From assembly GCA_963650915.1 (NCBI GenBank), contig CAVJMJ010000004.1:35568-99567 (forward strand): 64,000 bases of DNA, in the 5' to 3' direction. Under the pieces are notes generated by a model that ran no database searches, was not told where the DNA came from, and worked only from the letters and a program-made list of their open reading frames with translations. Source of the stretch: UBA4636 sp963650915. Lineage in GTDB: Bacteria; Bacillota; Clostridia; Christensenellales; Borkfalkiaceae. Numbering within the stretch: the stretch's first letter is position 1; each line of letters starts with the position of its first letter. Positions 16,292 through 25,618 of this stretch are shown piece after piece. The position numbers were made by a program, and so were the translations under genes.

Positions 16292-16969
16292 ATGGACGAA
16301 GTAAGAATAATAGAAGTCAAACGCAGTATTTTTGAAGACAATGACAAAGACGCCGAACTTTTGCGGAGCCGATTAAAGGAAAAGGGTGTGTTTTTACTCA
16401 ACCTCATGTCTTCCCCGGGTAGCGGGAAAACTACCACTCTTATAAAAACGATAAATTTACTCAAAGACAAATTGAACATTGCCGTTATGGAAGCCGATAT
16501 AGATTCCGACGTCGATGCAAAAAAGATAATGGAAAACACGGGTGTGAAGTCTATACAACTTCATACGGGCGGAATGTGCCATCTTGACGCAGACATGACG
16601 AGGCAAGGCTTAAAAAGTCTCGATTTAAAAAACGTAGACCTTGCCATACTCGAAAACGTTGGCAACCTCGTTTGCCCTGCTGAGTTCGATACGGGCGCAA
16701 CGAAAAACTGCATGATTTTGTCCGTTCCCGAGGGACATGACAAACCCCTTAAATACCCCCTCATGTTTTCTATATGCGACCTCGTTTTGATTAACAAAAT
16801 CGACGTCGCGCCCTATTTCGACTTCGACTTTAAAAAGTGCGAAGAATACATTAAAACGAGAAACCCAAAAGCCGAAGTTATTCCGATTTCAGCCAAAACG
16901 GGGGAAGGTATCGAAGCCTTTGCCGATTGGCTTTTAAAACAAGTAAACTTACAAAAGGAAGGTAAATAA
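16292..16969 (+). CDS. hypB: Nickel-insertion GTPase HypB
   Basis: 225 residues. Delivers nickel to [NiFe]-hydrogenase precursors or other nickel enzymes with HypA. GTPase motifs are visible: P-loop SSPGSGKTT, the EADIDSDVDA segment, NKID, and PISAKTGEG. The conserved metal-site cysteine and histidine are in TGGMCHLDADM, with a further Cys in NLVCPAEFDTG. There is no histidine-rich N-terminus, so no nickel storage. The ATG at 16292 with AAAGGA 10 bases upstream is preferred over an upstream TTG at 16268 that lies within the repeat-rich leader. One base separates its stop from the next gene. Confidence 0.93.
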   Translation: MDEVRIIEVKRSIFEDNDKDAELLRSRLKEKGVFLLNLMSSPGSGKTTTLIKTINLLKDKLNIAVMEADIDSDVDAKKIMENTGVKSIQLHTGGMCHLDADMTRQGLKSLDLKNVDLAILENVGNLVCPAEFDTGATKNCMILSVPEGHDKPLKYPLMFSICDLVLINKIDVAPYFDFDFKKCEEYIKTRNPKAEVIPISAKTGEGIEAFADWLLKQVNLQKEGK

Positions 16970-16970
16970 T

Positions 16971-19835
16971 ATGCCCGAAATGAGCAAAAAGTACGTGCCT
17001 CAACATATGCACGACGAAAATCCAAACCCTAAACTTTTAAAATTTGTCAGAAAGGTTACCGACAGATTACCCGGGAAATTAAAGGGGATAAAGACAGAAG
17101 ATCCCGAATACTGGGGTTTTGCCTGTATTTTCGAGGACGAGATGAATAAAGAAGAAAGAGAAAAATCTCTCGATCTTCTTTTAAAAATGAAAACTCGTCA
17201 AAAATATCCGTATGCCGAAGTTAAAAAGATGTACGGCGAAAACGATTCTACTTTCGACGCCGTATTAGACAAGCTTGCCATGCTCGGCATGCTTGAATAC
17301 GACTACGGCGATAAGTATACCAAGGACGGACCTATCCCCGGTACCACTTACGAAAAGAAAGACAGATTTTATTGGGTTCCTTTGTTCGTCCCGGGTTCTG
17401 CGGAATATACCAACATGAACACCAAGCTTATGGATAAGCATCCCGAACTTGCGATGTTCTTCGAGCGTATGACATTTTTACCGCTCGAAAAGGTTACCGC
17501 AATGGTTCCCGAAGGCGGTTCGGGCATAGGCATGCACGTTATCCCCGTAGAAAAAGCCATTTCCATGGAAAACACTACCATGGATATAGAACATATTTCC
17601 TACTGGCTTAAACGTTACGAAGGGCATTTGGGTGCCTCTATTTGCTCTTGCCGTTACGGAAGAAAAAAGCTTGACGAAGGTTGCGCCGACGATTACCAAG
17701 GTTGGTGTATCGGTGTCGGCGACATGGCGGACTACTGCCGTGAAACGGGCAGAGGTTACGACATAACCTACGATCAGGCAATGGAAATTTTAAAACGTGC
17801 CGAAGACAACGGCTTCGTTCATCAAGTTACGAATATCGACGGCGAAAACAAAATTTTCGCAATCTGCAACTGCAACGTTAAAATTTGTAACGCTTTAAGA
17901 ACGAGCCAACTTTTCAATACTCCCAACATGTCGGCTTCCGCTTACCGCGCTCACGTAGAAAAACAAAAATGCGTGGCTTGCGGTGCCTGCGTCGAAACCT
18001 GCCCCGCCGGTGCTTTAAAACTCGGTCAAAAATTGTGCAAAGCCGACGGAAGCGAAGTAAAATATCCCAAACAACCCCTTCCCGACGCAATTCGTTGGGG
18101 TAAGCACATGTGGGATGAAGATTACCGCGACAAAAACCGCATAAACACTCACGAAACGGGTACTTCGCCTTGTAAATCGGCTTGTCCCGCTCATATTGCG
18201 GTACAAGGTTATCTTAAAAAAGCAAGCCAGGGCAAGTACAGAGAAGCCCTTGCCATTATTAAAAGAGAAAATCCGTTCCCCGCAGTTTGCGGAAGAATTT
18301 GTAACCGTCGTTGCGAGGATGCTTGCACGAGGGGAACTATCGACGCAGCCGTATCTATCGACGCAGTCAAAAAATTCATTGCCGAACAGGATTTGAAAGC
18401 CGAACATCGTTACGTTCCCGATATCGTTGTCGCCTCGAACCGCGGTCGTTGGAAGGAAAAAATCGCTATAATCGGCGGTGGTCCGGCGGGTCTTTCATGC
18501 GCCTACTACCTTGCTCAAATGGGATATTATCCCACCGTCTTCGAAAAGAACGAGAGAGCGGGCGGTATGCTTATGTACGGAATACCTTCCTATAAACTCG
18601 AAAAAGACGTTATCGAAGCCGAAATCGAGATTATGAAGGAAATGGGCGTCGAAATAAAATACGGCGTCGAAGTCGGTAAAGACGTAACATTGCCCGAACT
18701 CAGAAAACAGGGCTATAAGGCGTTTTACGTTGCCATCGGTTGCCAAGGAGGGAAACTCCCCGGCGTTCCCGGTCAGGACGCACAAGGCGTTATTACGGCT
18801 GTAGAGTTTTTACACGGTGCAAATACCGGTAAGGTTAAGTCGGAAGGCAGAGTCGTCGTTGTGGGCGGCGGTAACGTAGCCATCGACGCGGCAAGAGTTT
18901 CAAAGAGAAGCGGTGCCGACGAAGTTACCATGCTTTGCCTCGAAACCGAAGACATTATGCCCGCAAGCAAAGAAGAAGTCAAAGAAGCACGGGAAGACGG
19001 CGTAGTCGTTAACTGCGGTTGGGGGCCTAAGGAAGTCTTGACCGAAAACGGAAAAGCCGTTGCGATCGTCTTCAAAAAATGCTTGCGCGTTTACGACGAA
19101 AACAAGAAATTCAGTCCTATATACGACGAAAACGACCTTTTGACCATTTCTTGCGATAAAGTTATATTCGCAATCGGTCAGGCTATCGTTTGGGGTAATT
19201 TATTACAAGGAAGCAAGGTCGAACTCGGCAGAGGCAACGGTCCCGTTGCCGACGGGCTTACTTACCAAACGAGCGAAAAGGATATTTTTGTCGGCGGTGA
19301 CGTTTTGACCGGACCTAAGTTTGCCATAGACGCAATCGCTCAAGGACACGAAGCAGCCGACAGTTTACACCGTTTCGTTCAAAACGGACATATGACGATC
19401 GGCCGTGATCCGAGAAGATTTATTAAGTTCGATACCGGTGATATTTTGGTTGAAAGTTACGACCATTCTTCCCGTCAGGTGGCTGCCGACGGAACGGAAA
19501 AATCCTTCCGCGACGTTCACGGTACCCTTACCGAAGAACAGGTTAAAACGGAAACTGCAAGATGCCTCGGTTGCGGTACCGTAGTCGTCGATCAAAACCG
19601 TTGTATCGGTTGCGGTCTTTGCACTACGAGATGTAAGTTCGAAGCAATTACCCTTCATCGCGATCATCCCGAAGCAAGCACAATGGTGGTTGCCGAAGAT
19701 AAATTTGGCAAGATTTTGCCCAACATGGTAAAACGCGCGGCTAAAATCGTCTTTACCAAAAAGACGAAGGAAGAAAAAGAATTCGTTGCACAACGCAAAA
19801 AAGCCTATAAAGAGGCTCAAAAAAAGGATAAGTAA
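16971..19835 (+). CDS. Multidomain iron-sulfur FAD/NAD(P) oxidoreductase (GltD/NfnB-like)
   Basis: 954 residues. Residues 1-320 are an iron-sulfur module with CSCRYGRKK, WCIGVGDMADYC and ICNCNVKICNALR clusters. Next comes a ferredoxin motif CVACGACVETCPAGAL (about 336-351), then a GltD-type N-terminal cluster domain (CKSACPAHIAVQGYL, CGRICNRRCEDACTRG). The FAD fold has IAIIGGGPAGLSCAYYLAQ near 500, and the NAD(P) fold VVVVGGGNVAIDAARVS near 628. A C-terminal ferredoxin (CLGCG, CIGCGLCTTRC) ends it. This layout moves electrons between NAD(P)H, flavin and ferredoxin-like partners. It lies between hypB and hypA and overlaps hypA by TAATG. Its partner enzyme is not in the window. Ribosome site AAGGAAGG. 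Confidence 0.85.
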   Translation: MPEMSKKYVPQHMHDENPNPKLLKFVRKVTDRLPGKLKGIKTEDPEYWGFACIFEDEMNKEEREKSLDLLLKMKTRQKYPYAEVKKMYGENDSTFDAVLDKLAMLGMLEYDYGDKYTKDGPIPGTTYEKKDRFYWVPLFVPGSAEYTNMNTKLMDKHPELAMFFERMTFLPLEKVTAMVPEGGSGIGMHVIPVEKAISMENTTMDIEHISYWLKRYEGHLGASICSCRYGRKKLDEGCADDYQGWCIGVGDMADYCRETGRGYDITYDQAMEILKRAEDNGFVHQVTNIDGENKIFAICNCNVKICNALRTSQLFNTPNMSASAYRAHVEKQKCVACGACVETCPAGALKLGQKLCKADGSEVKYPKQPLPDAIRWGKHMWDEDYRDKNRINTHETGTSPCKSACPAHIAVQGYLKKASQGKYREALAIIKRENPFPAVCGRICNRRCEDACTRGTIDAAVSIDAVKKFIAEQDLKAEHRYVPDIVVASNRGRWKEKIAIIGGGPAGLSCAYYLAQMGYYPTVFEKNERAGGMLMYGIPSYKLEKDVIEAEIEIMKEMGVEIKYGVEVGKDVTLPELRKQGYKAFYVAIGCQGGKLPGVPGQDAQGVITAVEFLHGANTGKVKSEGRVVVVGGGNVAIDAARVSKRSGADEVTMLCLETEDIMPASKEEVKEAREDGVVVNCGWGPKEVLTENGKAVAIVFKKCLRVYDENKKFSPIYDENDLLTISCDKVIFAIGQAIVWGNLLQGSKVELGRGNGPVADGLTYQTSEKDIFVGGDVLTGPKFAIDAIAQGHEAADSLHRFVQNGHMTIGRDPRRFIKFDTGDILVESYDHSSRQVAADGTEKSFRDVHGTLTEEQVKTETARCLGCGTVVVDQNRCIGCGLCTTRCKFEAITLHRDHPEASTMVVAEDKFGKILPNMVKRAAKIVFTKKTKEEKEFVAQRKKAYKEAQKKDK

Positions 19836-20185
19836 TGCACGAACTCGGCGTTGTATTCCATTGTATTAAAGAGGTAAACGAAATCGCCGCCGAAAACGGC
19901 GTTAAAAAAGTTAAGTCGGTTACCGTGGAAATAGGTGAAGTTTCGACCGTTCTTCCTTATCTTTTCGAAGATTGTTGGAATTGGGCGGTCAAAAAAGAAA
20001 CGGTTTTAAAGGACGCAACGGTAGTAGTCGAAACCACTCCTGCCGTTACCCACTGCGAAGACTGCCAAAAAGATTATCCCACCGTAAAACACGGCAAAAT
20101 TTGCCCGTATTGCGGTAGCGAACATACTTACCTGTTGACCGGCAACGAACTTATAATCAAACAAATAGAGGCAATCGACGAATAA
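19835..20185 (+). CDS. hypA: Nickel metallochaperone HypA
   Basis: 116 residues, normal length. The N-terminal MHE supplies the nickel-binding His2. Two CxxC pairs (HCEDCQ and CPYCGS) form the structural zinc site. It overlaps the preceding oxidoreductase gene by one base, so hypB, the oxidoreductase and hypA form one tight operon ended by the terminator at 20264. HypC, D, E and F and any hydrogenase genes are absent from this window. Confidence 0.93.
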   Translation: MHELGVVFHCIKEVNEIAAENGVKKVKSVTVEIGEVSTVLPYLFEDCWNWAVKKETVLKDATVVVETTPAVTHCEDCQKDYPTVKHGKICPYCGSEHTYLLTGNELIIKQIEAIDE

Positions 20186-20263
20186 CCTTTAAATAATATT
20201 TTAAAAAATATTTAGAACGATATTTAAGACAATATTTTAAAGCAATGACGATTGTTATAAAGT

Positions 20264-20302
20264 GCGCGGACGCAAGAAGTATTCTTGTGCCCGCGCTTTT
20301 TT
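20264..20302 (+). terminator. Terminator of the hypB-hypA operon
   Basis: Long stem GCGCGGACGCAAGAA, loop GTA, TTCTTGTGCCCGCGC with two imperfect pairs, then a TTTTTT run. Confidence 0.9.
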
Positions 20303-20710
20303 GGCGTTTGGTTTAACTGCGTGCCGTTTATATAAAGCCCGTTTAACCGAGAACGAGTTAAAACCGTGAGCGAATTAAAGCCACGAACGAGTAAGAAAAA
20401 ACTTAATAGCGAACGATTTAATCGAAATACGCCCTTATCGCCGACGAGTTAACGGCGTACGGGAAAACGATTTCTTGTAAAAAATTTACTTGCAAAATGA
20501 TTTCCGTTAAACAAATATACTGCAAAGGTGTGTGTCGTACTTATATTTACGGCAAAAAGCCGTGCGGTAGGTAAAGTTGAAACAAAACGGGGCACGGGAA
20601 ATAAAGATGCATCAAATGAATACTATACAGTTTAATTTGGTATAGATGAATATATATCAGAAAATAAGTAAAAATTATAAATATTTTTCAAAAAAACAAT
20701 AAAAAACGCT
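20303..20710. other. Gene-free spacer
   Basis: Low-complexity sequence with GAACGAGTTAA-like repeats at 20345-20460 and a degenerate copy of the dispersed motif at 20331. No coding signal seen. Confidence 0.7.
20331..20348 (+). repeat. Dispersed motif, degenerate copy
   Basis: TATAAAGCCCGTTTAACC: one inserted A relative to the core. Confidence 0.5.
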
Positions 20711-20739
20711 TGACAAGGCGGTTGTTCTCGGGTATAATT
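20711..20739 (+). promoter_or_regulatory. Sigma-A promoter
   Basis: TTGACA at 20711-20716, 17-base spacer, TATAAT at 20734-20739, 27 bases before the next start codon. Confidence 0.93.
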
Positions 20740-20765
20740 GAGCCAAAATATGACAAGGAGCAATT

Positions 20766-21185
20766 ATGAACGATAATTTATTTGCCGTAGAGGCAAAATG
20801 CGGACACGTAGGCAAGATGTTTTATATTCCGATAATTTTCCCGGTTTTTGCGGGCAGCGCAAAAGAAGCGGCGCATAAGGTAAGGGGTTTTTCGCGGGTT
20901 AAACACGACCACAAAGACGCTATAAAAGCGGTAAGAAAAATCGACGCAAAAGAATTTAACGATTTACAACGCAAAAATAAAAACGATCCTTATTTGCATT
21001 GTAAAAACAAACAAGAACAGAAACTGATAGAGGGGCTTGAAGACCGCTTGCTTGAGGACGAAGTAAATATTGCAAAAAGAAAAACGAAGAGGACGAGGGA
21101 TCCTCGGCGCAATATCAAAAAGAATAAAGAAATAGTAAAATCATCCCAAAAACACATAAAAGAATGTATCGAAGACATTGCTTAA
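20766..21185 (+). CDS. Small basic hypothetical protein with CGHVG motif
   Basis: 139 residues; I do not recognise a named family. The first 50 residues hold KCGHVGKMFYIPIIFPVFA and AHKVRGFSRVKHDHKDAI, which looks like a compact fold with a Cys/His pair. The rest is a strongly charged, probably helical Lys-rich tail with RKTKRTRDPRRNIKK. The basic composition would suit nucleic-acid binding, but that is only inference. It has a consensus promoter and AAGGAG ribosome site and is followed after 50 bases by rmuC, possibly on one transcript. Confidence 0.75.
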   Translation: MNDNLFAVEAKCGHVGKMFYIPIIFPVFAGSAKEAAHKVRGFSRVKHDHKDAIKAVRKIDAKEFNDLQRKNKNDPYLHCKNKQEQKLIEGLEDRLLEDEVNIAKRKTKRTRDPRRNIKKNKEIVKSSQKHIKECIEDIA

Positions 21186-21235
21186 CGTTCGTCTTTTATA
21201 AATAAACAGGTAAAATTTATTCGGCAGGAGAAAAT

Positions 21236-22489
21236 ATGTTTGAAATTATTTTGTTAGTATTGGTAGTCGTAGGCTTAATTTTAAACGTCGTCACCATAGT
21301 TTCCGTAAAGAACTCGAAAGCGACGACGGAACTTGACGAACGGGACAAAAAGGAATTGAAAACGGCGTTTTCGGACAATATCGGCGTAATATCGGGCGCA
21401 TTGGAAAAATCCAACGATAAAGCCATGCAAAACGTGGATATAAGGCTTAATTCCATGGTGCAAAGGATAGCCGAACTTAACCGCAACATAGAGTTAAGGC
21501 TCGAAGCCATTGAAAAAAGCCAGACGGTAAAACTCGAAAACATTAGGGTTACGCTCGAAAGAAACGTTTCGGCAATGCAACAGTCGAACGACAAAAAACT
21601 TAACGAAATAAAACAAACCGTAGACGAAAAACTTACCCGAACGCTTAACGACAGATTTAAAGAATCCTTTAAATTTTTAAGCGACGAACTTGAAAAAGTG
21701 GGTAAAACGATTGGAGAAATGCAAGCCATGTCAAAGGACGTGGGAAACCTTACCAAGGTTTTGTCAAACGTAAAAACGACGGGGATTTTCGGGGAAATTC
21801 AACTCGGCGCCATAATAGAGCAAATTCTTGCCCCCAATCAGTACGTTAAAAACGTAGTTACCAACAAAAACGGCAGAGAACCCGTAGAGTTTGCAATAAA
21901 AATGCCGGGCGGACAATCGGGGGAGGTATTGCTTCCGATAGACTCTAAATTTCCGTACACCATATATAACGATATGGTTGCGGCTTATCAAAGAAACGAT
22001 TTCGACTATTACAACGAAAAGCAAAAAGAACTCGTTCAGCGAATAAAGGGCATGGCAAAGGATATCAAAGAAAAGTATATTTGTTTGCCGTATACGACCA
22101 ATTTTGCCGTAATGTTTTTGCCGGTCGAAGGTTTATACGCCGAAGTCGTAAAATTAGGGCTTGTAGAAGAATTGCAACAAAAATATTCGGTAACCGTTGC
22201 GGGTCCGACTACCATGTCCGCACTTTTAAACAGTTTGCAAATGGGCTTTCAGACTCTTGCGATACATAAAAAATCCAACGAAGTTTGGAGCGTTTTGGGG
22301 GCTGTCAAGCACGAATTCGAAAAATTTAACGACATAATCGAACAAGTACGCCGTCGTCTGAGTTTAGCCGATAAAGACCTTGACGAATTGGTCGGAAGAC
22401 GTTCGCGTGCAATTTACAAAAACCTAAAAGACGTCGCCATAGTCGAAGGCAATTACGATATCGCAATAGATTCTTCGGAAGAATCCTGA
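21236..22489 (+). CDS. rmuC: DNA recombination protein RmuC
   Basis: 417 residues. One N-terminal membrane anchor (about 3-23), a long coiled coil (about 35-160), then the RmuC nuclease-like domain. Its conserved signatures are GIFGEIQLGAIIEQIL, LPIDSKFPYTIYNDM, ICLPYTTNFAVMFLPVEGLYAE and the GPTTMSALLNSLQMGF segment. It limits inversions at short repeats in E. coli. Ribosome site AGGAG 7 bases upstream. In a genome full of short repeats its presence is notable but not unusual. Confidence 0.92.
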   Translation: MFEIILLVLVVVGLILNVVTIVSVKNSKATTELDERDKKELKTAFSDNIGVISGALEKSNDKAMQNVDIRLNSMVQRIAELNRNIELRLEAIEKSQTVKLENIRVTLERNVSAMQQSNDKKLNEIKQTVDEKLTRTLNDRFKESFKFLSDELEKVGKTIGEMQAMSKDVGNLTKVLSNVKTTGIFGEIQLGAIIEQILAPNQYVKNVVTNKNGREPVEFAIKMPGGQSGEVLLPIDSKFPYTIYNDMVAAYQRNDFDYYNEKQKELVQRIKGMAKDIKEKYICLPYTTNFAVMFLPVEGLYAEVVKLGLVEELQQKYSVTVAGPTTMSALLNSLQMGFQTLAIHKKSNEVWSVLGAVKHEFEKFNDIIEQVRRRLSLADKDLDELVGRRSRAIYKNLKDVAIVEGNYDIAIDSSEES

Positions 22490-23199
22490 TATACGCTTTT
22501 GTCGACAGCCGTTTTATAGTAGTTTTTTATCTAAATAGTTTTTATCTAAATAGTTGTTTTTTAACTTTATAGTTTTTTAACTTAAATGTGAAATTTCCCG
22601 TTTTTATAGTTTTTAACTTAATAGCGGAATGCGTCATTTTTGTAATTTTTTATCTTAATAGCCGGATTTATCATTTTTTGCATCGACTTTTTTCATCACC
22701 TATCTTTTTTTAACAAAAACACCTCGGCGTTTGCCGAGGTGTTTTTGCCTGTCTATAAAGGTTAATAATATAAACCGAAATAACAATCGGAATAAAAACA
22801 AAAAGTAAAAATTAAAAAGCAGAGAGTAAAAACGAAAACAAATAAAGTATAAAAAAAGTCGAAAAGCAGTTTAAAAAACGACTAAAAAGTCTAAAATAAA
22901 ATTTGAGTGTAGTGTTTAAAAACCGAAGATAAGCGGGTTACGCATAAAACCAAAAAACAAGGTCAAACGGGTTAGGAGTAAAACCAAAAATTTAGCTTAA
23001 CTAATTGAGTGCAAAAACCGAATAAAACCTAAAACAGAGTCTGAACGATTTGAGGGCAAACTCCAAACAGGGCATAAGATAAAGCCAAAGCGAGAAAGCA
23101 AAAAAATCTAAAACCAAGGTTAAGCTTACAATCTAAAATTTAGCCTAAACGAGCTAAACGTAAAATAAGACAAAGTCCGAAAAAGCCTAAATGGCGGAT
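22490..23199. other. Gene-free spacer of decayed repeats
   Basis: To 22680, degenerate repeats of TAGTTTTTTAACTTAA type. After the terminator at 22714, A-rich sequence with AAAACCAAAAA- and CGAAAAAG-like fragments. No credible gene. Confidence 0.75.
22714..22747. terminator. Bidirectional terminator
   Basis: Perfect 15-bp stem CAAAAACACCTCGGC / GCCGAGGTGTTTTTG with a GTTT loop, between rmuC and the convergent MFS gene. Confidence 0.93.
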
Positions 23200-23212
23200 A
23201 ACGGGCTTATAG
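23200..23212 (-). repeat. Dispersed motif, exact core, overlapping the MFS stop codon
   Basis: Minus-strand CTATAAGCCCGTT; the TAA inside it is the stop codon of the MFS gene. Confidence 0.9.
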
Positions 23213-24391
23213 GCTCGGTTTTGCGGTATCTATGGCTATTCTGTTTTTCGTCATTTTAAAGGTTAATTCGACTAAAATTATCATTATCGCAAAAAACACG
23301 AGTAAATAAATAGGCAAAATGCCGTAGCCGAATAGGTTTCCCAAAACCCCGAAAAGGTAAGGCATAAAAGTGTTCCCTATATAGGCAGCCGCCATTTGAA
23401 TACCTATAATCGCGCCCGAATTTTCGGCGCCGAAGTTTTGCGGTGTCGAATGAATAATGCAGGGGTAAATAGGCGCACAACCGAAACCTATGGTTACGAA
23501 AGCGCAAATGGCGACGATTTCGGATTGTAAGGGGAGCATCAACGCGATTACGCCCGAGGTAAGAATTATAGTTCCGAGGATAATCATTTTTCTGTCGCCG
23601 AGTTTGTCTGTTATAAACCCGGAAGCAAATCTGCCGACGGTGATGCCTATATAAAAAAGGGATGCGAGCGTCGCCGATTTTTCCGCGGATAAACCTTTTA
23701 CGACGACGAAATAGGTGCTTGCCCACTGCATGGTCGTGGATTCCGCCGAAGAATAGGCGAAAAAGCCGATAAGAAGAATGGGTACGCACTTGATTTTAAG
23801 GGCGTCAAAAAGCCCCGTGCTTTTTTGGTCGGATATTTCGACGGGTTTGTTTACCTTCCAAACGGGAAGGGTTGCCGTCAACAAAATCGCTATCGCAAGT
23901 TGTAAAAAGGCAACGATTCTATAACCGTCGTTCCATTTAAGGTTTGTAAGCGCATAGCCCATGATGAAGGGGCTTACTATGGTGCCTACGCCCCAAAAAC
24001 AGTGCAACCAACTTATATGTTTTGCATTGTAATGGAGGGCGACGTAATTGTTGAGGGCGGCGTCGATGGCACCCGCTCCCAGCCCGTAAGGTATGGCAAA
24101 CAGGACGAGCATCCAAAATTGATTTGAAAACGAAAAGCCGAAAAGGGCGATAACCGTCAAAAAAACGCTCGAAACGGTGACTATTCTCGTTCCGAGTTTT
24201 TTTGTGAGTTTATCCGACATAAGACTTGCAATTACCGTTCCGCCTGATATTATCATGTAAATTATGCCCATGTAATAGGTGGGAACGTTTAATTCCGTTC
24301 TCATTACCGGCCACCCCGAACCGAGCAAGGAATCGGGAAGCCCCAAACTTATAAATGCAAGATAAATAAGCGCAAGCAAAAAACCGTACAT
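23207..24391 (-). CDS. MFS transporter
   Basis: 394 residues, about 12 transmembrane segments, a major-facilitator exporter or sugar/organic-solute carrier. Family marks: LISDKLTKKLGTR-type loop 2-3 motif (SLMSDKLTKKLGTR) in the first half and RFASGFITDKLGDRK in the second, both at expected sites. It resembles FucP-like or drug-type MFS carriers; the substrate cannot be read from sequence. Its stop codon lies in a dispersed-motif copy. Own promoter at 24422-24450; ribosome site GTAGG is moderate. Confidence 0.88.
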   Translation of the reverse strand: MYGFLLALIYLAFISLGLPDSLLGSGWPVMRTELNVPTYYMGIIYMIISGGTVIASLMSDKLTKKLGTRIVTVSSVFLTVIALFGFSFSNQFWMLVLFAIPYGLGAGAIDAALNNYVALHYNAKHISWLHCFWGVGTIVSPFIMGYALTNLKWNDGYRIVAFLQLAIAILLTATLPVWKVNKPVEISDQKSTGLFDALKIKCVPILLIGFFAYSSAESTTMQWASTYFVVVKGLSAEKSATLASLFYIGITVGRFASGFITDKLGDRKMIILGTIILTSGVIALMLPLQSEIVAICAFVTIGFGCAPIYPCIIHSTPQNFGAENSGAIIGIQMAAAYIGNTFMPYLFGVLGNLFGYGILPIYLLVFFAIMIILVELTFKMTKNRIAIDTAKPSL

Positions 24392-24421
24392 ATAAACCTA
24401 CGAATTTAAATTATATTGCAG

Positions 24422-24450
24422 ATTATATCATGAAGATAAAATATTGGCAA
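24422..24450 (-). promoter_or_regulatory. Sigma-A promoter of the MFS gene
   Basis: On the minus strand TTGCCA (24445-24450), 17-base spacer, TATAAT (24422-24427), about 30 bases before the start codon. Confidence 0.88.
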
Positions 24451-24515
24451 CGATTTACCGTTATTTATCTTGTGAAAAATCGTAACGATTAAAGGCTAAA
24501 AAAATAAAAACCCGC

Positions 24516-24528
24516 CTATAAGTCCGTT
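24516..24528 (+). repeat. Dispersed motif, one-base variant
   Basis: CTATAAGTCCGTT followed by AACGC, with A-run left and T-run right, between the divergent MFS and recombinase genes. Confidence 0.85.
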
Positions 24529-24624
24529 AACGCCCTTTTTTACATAATTTAGCGTTAAAAATAAAGTTGAGGTAATACCTTTTTAAAAGCAATGTGATAT
24601 TCTTTTTGTACCAATAAAACATGC

Positions 24625-24650
24625 GATACAAAACATATTTCGTATCGGCA
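24625..24650. promoter_or_regulatory. Inverted repeat upstream of the recombinase
   Basis: CGATAC and GTATCG arms, 12 bases apart, 15-40 bases before the recombinase start codon. A candidate operator or recombination site. Confidence 0.45.
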
Positions 24651-24664
24651 AAAGGAGTGATATT

Positions 24665-25618
24665 ATGAAGTACAAAAAATGGCTTGATGAATGGTTCTTA
24701 AACTACGTGGAACCTTGCATGAAAGGAAAAACGCGCGACTGTTACGCCGAAGTTATCGAGAACAGAATAAAAAAAGAATTCGGCGAGTACGAGATAGACG
24801 ACATTTCTCCGATTGTAATTCAGCACTATGTTACCAAACTTTTAAAAAACGGCAACTTAATAACGGGCGACGCCCTGTCCGCAAACACCGTAAACGAAAT
24901 TATTACGGTTTTGCAAAGTTCTTTGAAAGCGGCTTTTTCAATGGGTGCGGCAAGTAAGTACGTAGGCGACAAAATAAGAAGACCTAAAATCAAGGAAAAA
25001 ACGGTTACCTGCTTTTCGAAAGACGAGCAACGAGCAATAGAAAAAGCAGTGCTTTCGAGCAAAAACACTAAATATACGGGCATTTTCTTATGCCTCTATA
25101 CGGGGCTTAGGATAGGCGAACTTTTAGCTCTTACGTGGGATGACGTAGACTTGGTCGACGCAACCGTTACGGTAAAAAAAACGTTTCGGAATCGCTACGG
25201 CAAATGCAACGTTAAAAATGACGAAAAGCGTGTTATCGACGAACCGAAGTCGATTTCCTCAAAAAGGGTAATTCCCCTCGGCGAAAAGACAGTCAATTTA
25301 TTGATAAAGGTAAAGGCAAAAAGAAAAACCGAGTTCGTCGTCGAGTGTCGGGGAGGGGCACCGACGGTAAGGGGGTATCAAAAAATATTCGAAGCCTTAC
25401 TTAAAAAACTCAATATCGAAAGAAAGGGTTTTCATTCCCTCCGTCATACCTTCGCCACGCGTGCCATCGAATGCGGTATGGACGTAAAAACCTTGTCCGA
25501 AATTTTAGGGCATAAAAACGCCTCGATTACTCTTGCACGCTACACCCACTCGCTTGTCGAGCATAAGCGAGAAATGATCAATAAGTTGGACGGGCTTTAC
25601 GACTCAGTCGAAGAATAA
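24665..25618 (+). CDS. Tyrosine-type site-specific recombinase/integrase
   Basis: 317 residues. A core-binding domain (about 20-110) precedes a catalytic domain with Arg in TGLRIGELLALTW, Lys near SSKRVIPL, HSLRHTFATR, LGHKNASITLARYTH and the Tyr nucleophile in RYTH: the full R-K-HxxR-H-Y set is present. There are no excisionase, relaxase or phage genes nearby, so this is a lone chromosomal integrase. A true Xer protein is possible but those are usually shorter in the N-terminal part and have a different context. Ribosome site AGGAG 8 bases upstream. Confidence 0.92.
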   Translation: MKYKKWLDEWFLNYVEPCMKGKTRDCYAEVIENRIKKEFGEYEIDDISPIVIQHYVTKLLKNGNLITGDALSANTVNEIITVLQSSLKAAFSMGAASKYVGDKIRRPKIKEKTVTCFSKDEQRAIEKAVLSSKNTKYTGIFLCLYTGLRIGELLALTWDDVDLVDATVTVKKTFRNRYGKCNVKNDEKRVIDEPKSISSKRVIPLGEKTVNLLIKVKAKRKTEFVVECRGGAPTVRGYQKIFEALLKKLNIERKGFHSLRHTFATRAIECGMDVKTLSEILGHKNASITLARYTHSLVEHKREMINKLDGLYDSVEE

